This document shows, in pieces, positions 57,214 to 64,000 of a stretch of DNA of 64,000 bases. The translations under genes were made by a program, and so were the position numbers. Under the pieces are notes generated by a model. The model was given only the letters and a program-made list of their open reading frames with translations. It was not told the DNA's origin and did no database searches. Each line of letters starts with the position of its first letter. The stretch's first letter is position 1. The DNA comes from Marinomonas sp. SBI8L (GTDB lineage: Bacteria; Pseudomonadota; Gammaproteobacteria; Pseudomonadales; Marinomonadaceae): assembly GCF_001624705.1 (NCBI RefSeq), contig NZ_JSEO01000011.1:1-64000 (forward strand), in the 5' to 3' direction.

Positions 57214-57869
57214 TTTCTATCTCCAAAACTTATTATTATGTGAAAAACGAAGAAGTCGAATCAGGTATTACTTTTGATATGTATTTTTATAGAAGGAAGT
57301 TCGCCCTGTACTTAAACTAAAGCACCCTGCTCAGCACTTCGACATACAAAGCAGGGTGGTAAAGCTCTCATCCTTGAGCCCTCTTTAGCCTAAATCTAAC
57401 CTCTCCTATGCAGAGGCAAGATCTAAGGCCTGTTCGAAGACTACTTAAGCCCATCGCCAAGACCAATCGAAATAACGATATGCGCTATGCAGATAATGAA
57501 TAGAAAGAATGAATAAGGTGTGCCAAGGTTCGATGATTAAAGGCTTTACAGATATTTTGGAAAAAACTGAAAGAGTCTCATTTTATTCAATTTAGCGTCA
57601 GATTTTGCAACTAATAAGAAAAATAAGCTGAAAATCAGACCTAATCACTATTTATTTATTCTCAGACTAATCCGTTTTGTTATGGCTTCATATTGTATTT
57701 TTATGTGTTTCTAGCTAGTTGAGATCTGACTGAGAAAAGGGATAAAAGAGTAAAATGCTAAGGGCTTATTTCATTAAGTTTTATGGTATACATATAAGCA
57801 AACTTTGCAAATTTGGATGCAAACTTCAACATAATGAAAGCAATCTAGCTCTTTTTATGGAGATCAAAC

Positions 57870-57983
57870 ATGCCTTTTTATTGTGTTAAAAGATTCAAGC
57901 TTACGCAAAAAGTAGGCCTACTTTGCCTGTGGATAAAAATGTTAACGAAATTTTTTGTTAGTGCAAAAAATATACATATATGA
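57870..57983 (+). CDS. Candidate small ORF, 37 residues
   Basis: ATG with a good GGAG ribosome site 7 bases upstream. The product is basic at both ends with a hydrophobic middle (VGLLCLWIKML), so it could be a small membrane peptide. It contains the 16-bp palindrome and a DnaA box within its coding frame, which argues against it being a real gene. No family recognised. Low confidence. Confidence 0.22.
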   Translation: MPFYCVKRFKLTQKVGLLCLWIKMLTKFFVSAKNIHI

Positions 57984-58110
57984 GTTTTGTTTTAATCGGT
58001 GGGTAAAATATTGAAAGTAAGATTTCTAGCATAAAAGCTTAACGGTAAGTACTCACTTATAAGTGTTACTTGAGGGCTATAAAGAAACATTATAATTTTT
58101 AACGCTTAAG

Positions 58111-58150
58111 TTAGTGAGAATGAAAGCAAGTTCGTTTTCATTCTCACTAA
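58111..58150. other. 15-bp perfect hairpin downstream of the SGNH hydrolase
   Basis: TTAGTGAGAATGAAA and its complement with a 10-base loop, about 30 bases after the hydrolase stop. There is no T-run in either direction. It resembles the hairpins at 3395 and 15449. Confidence 0.6.
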
Positions 58151-58178
58151 TTTAACTCTAGGATTGAAAAACAAAGAG

Positions 58179-58805
58179 TTAGGCTCTAATTAAGTCGGTA
58201 ATGATAGGAAATAAAGTAGCGGCTAAGGTGTTATTTCCCTCAGTATCTAGATGAACACCGTCTTGAACACTAGGCTGTAGCAGGCCAGCCGCATTCACAA
58301 AAACACAGTCATTCTGCAATGCAACCTTCTGATAGGCTTGGTGGAAGCCACGAGACTTTTCTACTCCGCCTTTAAAGATATCAGCAGCTTCGCCTATTGG
58401 GGATAAAATGTTCGGCGGGGCAATTACTATGATATGTGGATTAGGAAATTGATGGTTATTTGGTTCTCTTACTTTCTTGATAATCTGCTCTACCCCTTTC
58501 GCCGCCTCATAGGCACTGGCATTGAAATAACGTTTTAGGTCATTCGTTCCTAACATTATGATGAGTAGATCAACAGGGCCAAAAATCTCCATAGCTGATT
58601 GTACAAAGCGAGCACCATTTCGACCTTCATTAAAGGGGTCATCCCAAATGGTTGTTCGACCAGGTAAACCAAAGTTAATAACTTTATGCTGAGAGCCTAA
58701 TAATTCATTAAGCATCTCTGGCCAGCGGCAGTGAGTTGGAAAGCGTCCGCCATTAGGTGATGCTCCCCAAGTTAAAGAGTCGCCATAACACAGGATAGTT
58801 GCCAT
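58179..58805 (-). CDS. SGNH/GDSL hydrolase (arylesterase type)
   Basis: 208 residues with the four SGNH blocks: GDSLTWG (Ser10-type nucleophile), GLPGRTTIWDDP, GTNDLK and DGVHLDTEG near the C-terminus (Asp/His). No signal peptide, so cytosolic. The family hydrolyses esters, thioesters or sugar acetyl groups; the substrate is unknown. It follows the diguanylate cyclase gene on the same strand with a 134-base gap holding a hairpin. Confidence 0.88.
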   Translation of the reverse strand: MATILCYGDSLTWGASPNGGRFPTHCRWPEMLNELLGSQHKVINFGLPGRTTIWDDPFNEGRNGARFVQSAMEIFGPVDLLIIMLGTNDLKRYFNASAYEAAKGVEQIIKKVREPNNHQFPNPHIIVIAPPNILSPIGEAADIFKGGVEKSRGFHQAYQKVALQNDCVFVNAAGLLQPSVQDGVHLDTEGNNTLAATLFPIITDLIRA

Positions 58806-58923
58806 AGTTAACCTCCGAGAATCAATTTATCTAATTGTTCTATAGAGTGTAGCTAGCATTTTTATGAATAGAGAAGTTATAGCTGTTATTCCTGATAAGG
58901 AATATTTATATGAAATGTTGCAG

Positions 58924-58948
58924 CATACCTAATGGACCATTAGGTATG
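58924..58948. other. Hairpin overlapping the diguanylate cyclase stop
   Basis: CATACCTAAT / ATTAGGTATG around a 5-base loop, covering the TAA stop of the upstream cyclase gene. There is no T-run. A third hairpin of the kind seen at 3395. Confidence 0.5.
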
Positions 58949-60082
58949 ACATGCGACTTGGTTACGGCCAAGTAATTTAGCTTGATAGAGTGCCTTGTCT
59001 GATTGACGAATTAAGTGCTCTATCCCATTGGCGTTTACCTGATGATGAGCAACGCCAAAGCTTAAAGAAATACGGAAGCTATCTTGGTTAATTTCATACT
59101 CATTATTATGAATGTTTTCCCTTAATGTATCCGCTAAGGCACGAGCTTGATTAATCGAGCAATCAAATAAGGCGATAACAAACTCTTCCCCACCCCATCT
59201 TGCAACCAAGCTCTCTTTCGTGAAGTTAAGCTTGGTATGCTCTTTCAGCTCATGTGCTATTTGTTCCAGTATTTGATCACCATAACTATGGCCATGGTTG
59301 TCGTTAATGGTTTTGAAATAATCGATGTCGCAGGAAATAATCGCCACTTCTTGGTAACGACAAGACTTAGCTTGATAGAGCTCGAAAAAACCTCGTCGGT
59401 TTAAGAGACCAGTTAGTGAATCTTTCTTACTTAAGCTTCTCACCGCTTTATAGTGGTTAAAGCTAAACGCTGTCATTATGCCAATGTTATTAAGAATTAA
59501 GGATATGGTATGAGCTACCACCACTATGCCAAGGATCAGCATGGGTTCTATCGATTCAAGGAGCAAATAGCAACGCAATATTTCAATTAACAAGATAATG
59601 AAGTGGGCGCTCAAGGTAATGAAATGCCCAATGTTCTTTTCTTTTTTGAATTGTTTGTAATAGATAAACGCAAAGTAACTGTGAATGCAGCCCGAGACTA
59701 ATGCTTGGCCATAACTGCGTAAGCTTATGTCATCACTGGCACCTGGTGACCAATAAATAATGCAGTAAGCTAAAAGTGTCGCGGCAATCAAATAATAATT
59801 GATTGCGTGTCTGAGAAAGCGGCTCGTTGCAATATAGTAGATAATAATAGCGGCGTAATAAAAGGCTGCGGCGAGAGAGATAGGGACATAAAAAAAGTCG
59901 AAGATTCGGCTGATATATAAAACCCAAGCAACGCCAAAAATCATAAAGGAGATGCAGAAAACTTTTAAGCTATCCTGTTCTTCACGATAGTAAGCCACTA
60001 GGTTCATTAGAATAATGTTGGCCAAAATAATAATGCCTGTGCCTAGGGTCATACCAATAGATATGAGATCTGAAAGCGACAT
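58940..60082 (-). CDS. Membrane GGDEF diguanylate cyclase
   Basis: 380 residues. Seven or so membrane helices in the first ~210 residues form a sensor part, followed by a GGDEF domain. The active-site signature is RWGGEEF, a functional GGEEF. The inhibitory RxxD I-site usually found five residues before it is not present (KESLVARWGGEEF). It should make c-di-GMP at the membrane. No signal input known. ATG at 60082 is preceded by GGGAGC. Confidence 0.9.
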   Translation of the reverse strand: MSLSDLISIGMTLGTGIIILANIILMNLVAYYREEQDSLKVFCISFMIFGVAWVLYISRIFDFFYVPISLAAAFYYAAIIIYYIATSRFLRHAINYYLIAATLLAYCIIYWSPGASDDISLRSYGQALVSGCIHSYFAFIYYKQFKKEKNIGHFITLSAHFIILLIEILRCYLLLESIEPMLILGIVVVAHTISLILNNIGIMTAFSFNHYKAVRSLSKKDSLTGLLNRRGFFELYQAKSCRYQEVAIISCDIDYFKTINDNHGHSYGDQILEQIAHELKEHTKLNFTKESLVARWGGEEFVIALFDCSINQARALADTLRENIHNNEYEINQDSFRISLSFGVAHHQVNANGIEHLIRQSDKALYQAKLLGRNQVACHT

Positions 60083-60340
60083 TTAAGCTCCCGTTAGTAT
60101 CCATAGCAAAGGACAATAATGCTCTATCGAATTGAAATACTTACCTATTTCAAGGAATCTAATAGGATTCACTCGGTTTTATTGCGCTATAACTTATTTG
60201 GATAATTTATTGTTGTATTATCCGTATAGGTTATGTGCTTTTTTGTATCTAAACAAGTAAAAATTCTATTAATTTTTACTTAAATTCACCAACTTTCAAC
60301 GTTCAAAAAACTTTCATAATGTGGTGCTTTTTGAGCGTAA
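60083..60340. other. Intergenic region between polA and diguanylate cyclase
   Basis: AT-rich, no gene seen. It should hold the cyclase promoter. I recognise no operator. Confidence 0.3.
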
Positions 60341-60364
60341 AAAAGCCGGACGAATCCGGCTTTT
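60335..60364 (-). terminator. Intrinsic terminator of polA
   Basis: AAAAGCCGGA / TCCGGCTTTT with a 4-base loop, then a T6 run in the leftward direction, about 20 bases after the polA stop. Confidence 0.93.
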
Positions 60365-60384
60365 AAAACTCAATGTCTAGCCTG

Positions 60385-63144
60385 TTAGTGAGCTTGATCC
60401 CAAGTGTCACCAATACCTGCTTCGACTAATAGGGGTACATCGATACTGCTGGTGTTTTCCATTATGTCTAAGATCTTTTCTTGCGCGGCACTTAAGTCAC
60501 TTTCTTTGACTTCAAAAATCAATTCATCGTGTACTTGAAGAATCATTTTGATATCAAGTTCTGTGTCTTTTAACCAAGCATGCATCTCAATCATAGCGCG
60601 CTTAATAATGTCAGCTGCTGTACCTTGCATAGGAGCATTAATCGCTGTTCTTTCAGCTGCTTGGCGCATCATGGCATTGCTGGCTTTAATATCTGGTAAA
60701 TATAGACGACGACCAAATAAGGTTTCAACATAGCCTTTTTCACGTGCCATTTCACGTGTGTTTTCCATATAGGTTCTTACCCCTGGGTAACGCTCAAAGT
60801 ATCTCTGTATGTACTTTTGAGCCTCAGGTCTACCTATACCTAATTGTTTAGCAAGACCAAAAGCAGACATGCCATAGATCAAACCAAAGTTGATGGCTTT
60901 GGCTCTACGTCTTTGTTCACCTGTTACCTCATCTAGAGCGACCTCAAAGACTTCAGCTGCTGTGGCTTTATGTACATCTTTGTTATTTGCAAAGGCTTCT
61001 AACAAACCAGGGTCTTGCGACAGGTGTGACATAATACGCAGCTCGATTTGAGAGTAATCGGCAGCGATTAGTTTATAGCCTTTTGGTGCAATAAAGGCTT
61101 GGCGAATACGACGCCCTTCAGCAGTACGAATAGGGATGTTCTGCAAGTTTGGATCCGTAGAGGATAAACGACCTGTAGCTGTTACCGCTTGATGATAGGA
61201 AGTATGGATACGGCCTGTTTTTTGGATCATTTCGGGCAGCTTGTCAGTATAAGTCGATTTCAGTTTAGACAGACTTCTGTGCTCCATGATCAAACGTGGT
61301 AGCTCATAGTCCAACGCCAACTCTTGTAAAATAGGTTCAGCGGTAGAAGGCTGCCCCTTAGGCGTTTTCTTTAGTACCGGCAGCTCTAACTTCACAAATA
61401 AAATTTCTTGTAACTGCTTTGGTGAGCTTAGATTAAATGCTTGTCCAGCTACTTCATGGGCTTTAATTTCTAACTCTTCAAGACGAGTGGCGATTTCACT
61501 GCTTTGCTCATGTAGCAGATCTGGGTCAATCAGTGCGCCAGTTTGCTCCATCTTAGCCAAAACGGGTACCAGTGGTAGCTCTATCTCTTTAAATACAGAA
61601 ACTAGTTCTGGTGTTTTTTCTAACTTTGTCCAAATTGCCTGATGTAATCTAAAAGTAATATCGGCATCTTCAGCAGCGTAAAAAGCCGCCTCTTCTAGAT
61701 CTATCTGGTTAAAGGTTTTTTGCTTGGCACCTTTACCTGCAATTTCTTCAAAGCTGACAGACTTATGGGAAAGGAACTTCTTCGCTAAGCTGTCCATATC
61801 ATGACGATTTGCAGTTGAGTTAAAAATATAAGACTCAAGCATGGTATCGAACTCAATACCTTTAAGTTCAATGTCATAGTTAGCTAAAACATTGGCGTCA
61901 TATTTGAGGTGCTGGCCCACTTTTAATTGAGACGCATCTTCTAAAAGCGGCTTAATTTGTGCCAATACCCAATCTCTATCAAGCTGCTCTGGCGCACCTT
62001 CATAATCATGGGCAACAGGAATATAGGCTGCCTTGCCTGCTTCAACGCTGACAGATAAGCCAACGAGTTCTGCAGCCATATAGTTAAGGCTGGTGGTTTC
62101 GGTATCTAAGGCGAAAAGAGGTGCTTGTTGGATTTTATCAAGCCAAATAGCGAAGTGTTCTTTATCTAGCACAGTCTCATAACTAATCTCGACCGCTTCA
62201 ACTTTGGCCTCTTCTGCTTCGGCGCCGCCTTCTTCATCTGCTGTTGGTTTATCTAGCTCTTTTAACCAAGTTTTAAACTCAAGCTTGCTAAACCATTCTT
62301 TTAACTCTTCTTTATTTCGTGGAGAGTTACTTAAAGTGGTAGAATCAAAATCTAATTCAACATCACATTTAATGGTTGCCAGTTGATAAGACAAGAACGC
62401 CATATCCTTGTTATCTTCCATCTTCTTAGACAGTGTTTTTGCGCCGCGAAAGCTTAACCCTGCAATTTCATCAAGGCGAGAGTAGATGCTTTCTAGGCTA
62501 CCTAGACCTTGCAGCAGGCCCAGTGCTGTTTTTTCGCCGACACCAGGCACACCAGGAATGTTATCTACCTTGTCTCCCATAAGTGCAAGGAAGTCGATAA
62601 TGAGCTCTGGACCAATACCAAACTTATTTTTAACACCTTCAATATCCATCACTGTATCTGTCATGGTATTTACTAAGGTTACTTTATCTGTAACCAATTG
62701 AGCCATGTCTTTATCGCCAGTAGAAACGATTACTTCTCGACCTGTTTCACCAACAATTTTAGCAATGGTACCAATCACATCATCTGCTTCTACGCCGCCG
62801 ATACTGATTAAAGGCAATCCCATTGCTTTTATGATGCTATGAATAGGCTCTATTTGTAGACGTAAATCATCAGGCATGGAAGGACGCTGAGCCTTATATT
62901 CAGGATACATGTCGTCTCGGAAGGTTTTACCTTTAGCATCAAAAATCACGACTATGGGCGAGTCCGCATAGGTCTTAATCAAGCTTTTAATCATGCTAGT
63001 CACACCACGAATGGCATTGGTTGGCTGGCCATCACTGGTACTTAAAGGTGGTATGGCATGAAATGCACGATATAAATAAGACGACCCATCCACAAGGATC
63101 ATAGGGGCTGTTGCAGGTTTTGAGGCTTTGTCTTCGGCCGACAT
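60385..63144 (-). CDS. polA: DNA polymerase I
   Basis: About 919 residues with all three domains: 5'-3' exonuclease (DGSSYLYRAFHA, DKDMAQLV; about 15-290), 3'-5' exonuclease (DTETTSL near 345) and polymerase (ADYSQIELR, INFGLIYGMSAFGL, QVHDELIFEV). The open frame reaches a TTG at 63174, but no ribosome site supports it. GGAG lies 9 bases before the ATG at 63144, so I use that. It is divergent from thrB, its neighbour in Pseudomonas. Two CACGTG boxes in it are not parS sites. Confidence 0.97.
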   Translation of the reverse strand: MSAEDKASKPATAPMILVDGSSYLYRAFHAIPPLSTSDGQPTNAIRGVTSMIKSLIKTYADSPIVVIFDAKGKTFRDDMYPEYKAQRPSMPDDLRLQIEPIHSIIKAMGLPLISIGGVEADDVIGTIAKIVGETGREVIVSTGDKDMAQLVTDKVTLVNTMTDTVMDIEGVKNKFGIGPELIIDFLALMGDKVDNIPGVPGVGEKTALGLLQGLGSLESIYSRLDEIAGLSFRGAKTLSKKMEDNKDMAFLSYQLATIKCDVELDFDSTTLSNSPRNKEELKEWFSKLEFKTWLKELDKPTADEEGGAEAEEAKVEAVEISYETVLDKEHFAIWLDKIQQAPLFALDTETTSLNYMAAELVGLSVSVEAGKAAYIPVAHDYEGAPEQLDRDWVLAQIKPLLEDASQLKVGQHLKYDANVLANYDIELKGIEFDTMLESYIFNSTANRHDMDSLAKKFLSHKSVSFEEIAGKGAKQKTFNQIDLEEAAFYAAEDADITFRLHQAIWTKLEKTPELVSVFKEIELPLVPVLAKMEQTGALIDPDLLHEQSSEIATRLEELEIKAHEVAGQAFNLSSPKQLQEILFVKLELPVLKKTPKGQPSTAEPILQELALDYELPRLIMEHRSLSKLKSTYTDKLPEMIQKTGRIHTSYHQAVTATGRLSSTDPNLQNIPIRTAEGRRIRQAFIAPKGYKLIAADYSQIELRIMSHLSQDPGLLEAFANNKDVHKATAAEVFEVALDEVTGEQRRRAKAINFGLIYGMSAFGLAKQLGIGRPEAQKYIQRYFERYPGVRTYMENTREMAREKGYVETLFGRRLYLPDIKASNAMMRQAAERTAINAPMQGTAADIIKRAMIEMHAWLKDTELDIKMILQVHDELIFEVKESDLSAAQEKILDIMENTSSIDVPLLVEAGIGDTWDQAH

Positions 63145-63406
63145 GGAAACTGTCTCCATCAGGGTGCTAGTCAAAAAGAAAATAATTTAAAAATACTGGG
63201 GCTTAGGTTAACACAGGATAGATGTATTAAATATCTAGCAAAAAATTAAATAAAAATGTTTATAACTATATAAAAACCTTTAAAAACAATATCTAAATCC
63301 ATTTAACCTGTTCTTAATTGTTAATAAGTTTTGAAAGTTGTTAATAACTTGTTGATAATTTATCCTGTGTATAATTTTATTGGTATCAACGATAAGGATA
63401 TTTTTT

Positions 63407-63520
63407 ATGAAATACAGAATGGTTTATTTATTGTTAACTTTAATGCCTTTTTTGCATTTTCAACCTGTTATTCAGGTTAATTCACCAATTATTTCAGTAG
63501 AGGAAAATAATTTTTATTGA
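63407..63520 (+). CDS. Small predicted membrane or secreted peptide, 37 residues
   Basis: ATG with AAGGA 8 bases upstream and a TATAAT-like box at 63370-63375. The product has a basic start (MKYRMVY), a hydrophobic stretch (LLLTLMPFL) and an acidic end. It may be a signal-peptide-like or membrane peptide. In Pseudomonas a small hypothetical gene lies between polA and thrB; I cannot show that this is its equivalent. No family recognised. Confidence 0.4.
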   Translation: MKYRMVYLLLTLMPFLHFQPVIQVNSPIISVEENNFY

Positions 63521-63640
63521 AGTATTGTGTCTCTAATTGACCTTTTAGTGTTAATTGTGGAGCATAGGCGACTTCTGGGCTTTCGTTCATTTTTTAGGGC
63601 GATAAATGCTTTTAACTTCGACACTAGAATAGGTAACAAA

Positions 63641-64000
63641 TTGGCTGTTTACACTTCCCTCACGCAAGATGACATGTTGGCCTTAATGGCAGATTATGAT
63701 TTAGGTGACCTAGTGTCATTTAAGGGCATTTCGGGAGGAGTCGAAAACACCAATTACTTTGTGAACACCTCGCAAGGTAAATATGTTTTAACGATTTTTG
63801 AAGAGTTTGAAGCAGAAGAAGTACCTTATTTTTTAGATGTGGTCGCACACTTTAAGCAAGGTGGATTTAATGTACCTGCTGCTATTTTCGATAAACAGGG
63901 TGAGCGCCTTAAAACACTTAAAAATAAGCCAGCAATTCTAGTGGATTGTTTTAATGGTGATGAACTTGCGAAAACCTCTACCGATGCGTGTCGTCAAATG
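63641..64000 (+). CDS. thrB: Homoserine kinase (ThrB2/APH-type), partial
   Basis: First 120 codons; the frame runs past the window end. The start is TTG behind an AGG (TAGGTAACAAA), with no in-frame ATG until residue 12. The reading begins AVYTSLTQDDMLA and contains the family's early segments YDLGDLVSFKGISGGVENTNYFV and KYVLTIFEE, close to the Pseudomonas-type homoserine kinase (aminoglycoside-phosphotransferase fold) rather than the E. coli GHMP type. The neighbour polA is as in Pseudomonas. Function: phosphorylates homoserine for threonine synthesis. Confidence 0.9.
   Translation, partial: MAVYTSLTQDDMLALMADYDLGDLVSFKGISGGVENTNYFVNTSQGKYVLTIFEEFEAEEVPYFLDVVAHFKQGGFNVPAAIFDKQGERLKTLKNKPAILVDCFNGDELAKTSTDACRQM

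Larger units (their letters stand above)
57214..58178. other. 965-bp mostly non-coding region
   Basis: It should contain the dppA promoter at its left end. Marked features are a candidate small gene (57870-57983), a 16-bp perfect palindrome AAAGTAGGCCTACTTT at 57909-57924, a DnaA box at 57928-57936 and a 15-bp hairpin (58111-58150). The rest is AT-rich and empty as far as I can see. Confidence 0.45.

Noticed and set aside
60739-60760. Two CACGTG boxes in polA as further parS sites
   Set aside because: They match only the six-base core; outer positions of the 16-bp consensus do not fit.

Overview
The window looks like about 64 kb of the main chromosome of an AT-rich marine gammaproteobacterium, most likely Oceanospirillales and close to Marinomonas. 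I infer this from protein character and gene order; no search was run. Several blocks are ones that lie near the replication origin in Pseudomonas-type chromosomes: gmhB and an LpxL-like acyltransferase, def-fmt-rsmB-trkA-trkH, dprA, hemF-aroE, and polA-thrB. Two perfect 16-bp parS sites, one inside rsmB and one inside dprA, agree with an origin-proximal position.

Layout. 0-5 kb: arylamine N-acetyltransferase, a MocR regulator divergent from a DJ-1 protein (a MITE-like element sits between them), gmhB and an LpxL-type acyltransferase. 5-14 kb: the leftward series def-fmt-rsmB-trkA-trkH-ybaK, then dprA and hslR. 14-26 kb: cysQ, a stand-alone lipoamide dehydrogenase with a divergent TetR, a LysR gene, gabD-gabT, an L-serine ammonia-lyase, and a TetR/FabF-like pair. 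26-29 kb: hemF-aroE, a FemAB-like protein, and a second inverted copy of the MITE. 29-37 kb: a solute-binding protein, an EamA transporter, then a nitric-oxide block: norR divergent from a small membrane protein, nnrS and hmp behind a sigma-54 promoter and NorR sites, with a truncated globin convergent to norR. 37-45 kb: MATE transporter, PEGA lipoprotein plus a DUF4105/beta-barrel protein, TSUP transporter, and a three-gene GNAT/GNAT/PNPOx-like operon divergent from a second MocR. 45-48 kb: phaB-phasin-phaC for polyhydroxyalkanoate. 49-51 kb: PCuAC copper chaperone, gamma-glutamylcyclotransferase, rsmC. 51-57 kb: dppABCDF. 58-64 kb: SGNH hydrolase, diguanylate cyclase, polA, and the start of thrB, cut by the window edge.

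The clearest non-coding signals are: (1) two MITE copies with imperfect terminal inverted repeats and 4-bp target duplications, in inverted orientation about 26 kb apart; (2) a cluster of three perfect and three one-mismatch DnaA boxes in 146 bp upstream of the MATE gene, far from any dnaA gene; (3) the two parS sites, which encode the same pentapeptide in two unrelated genes; (4) a sigma-54/NorR promoter; (5) a terminator between dppA and dppB. I see no CRISPR array, tRNA, rRNA, prophage or intact insertion sequence. The nearest thing to an undescribed system is the PEGA-lipoprotein/DUF4105-beta-barrel pair and the DnaA-box cluster.
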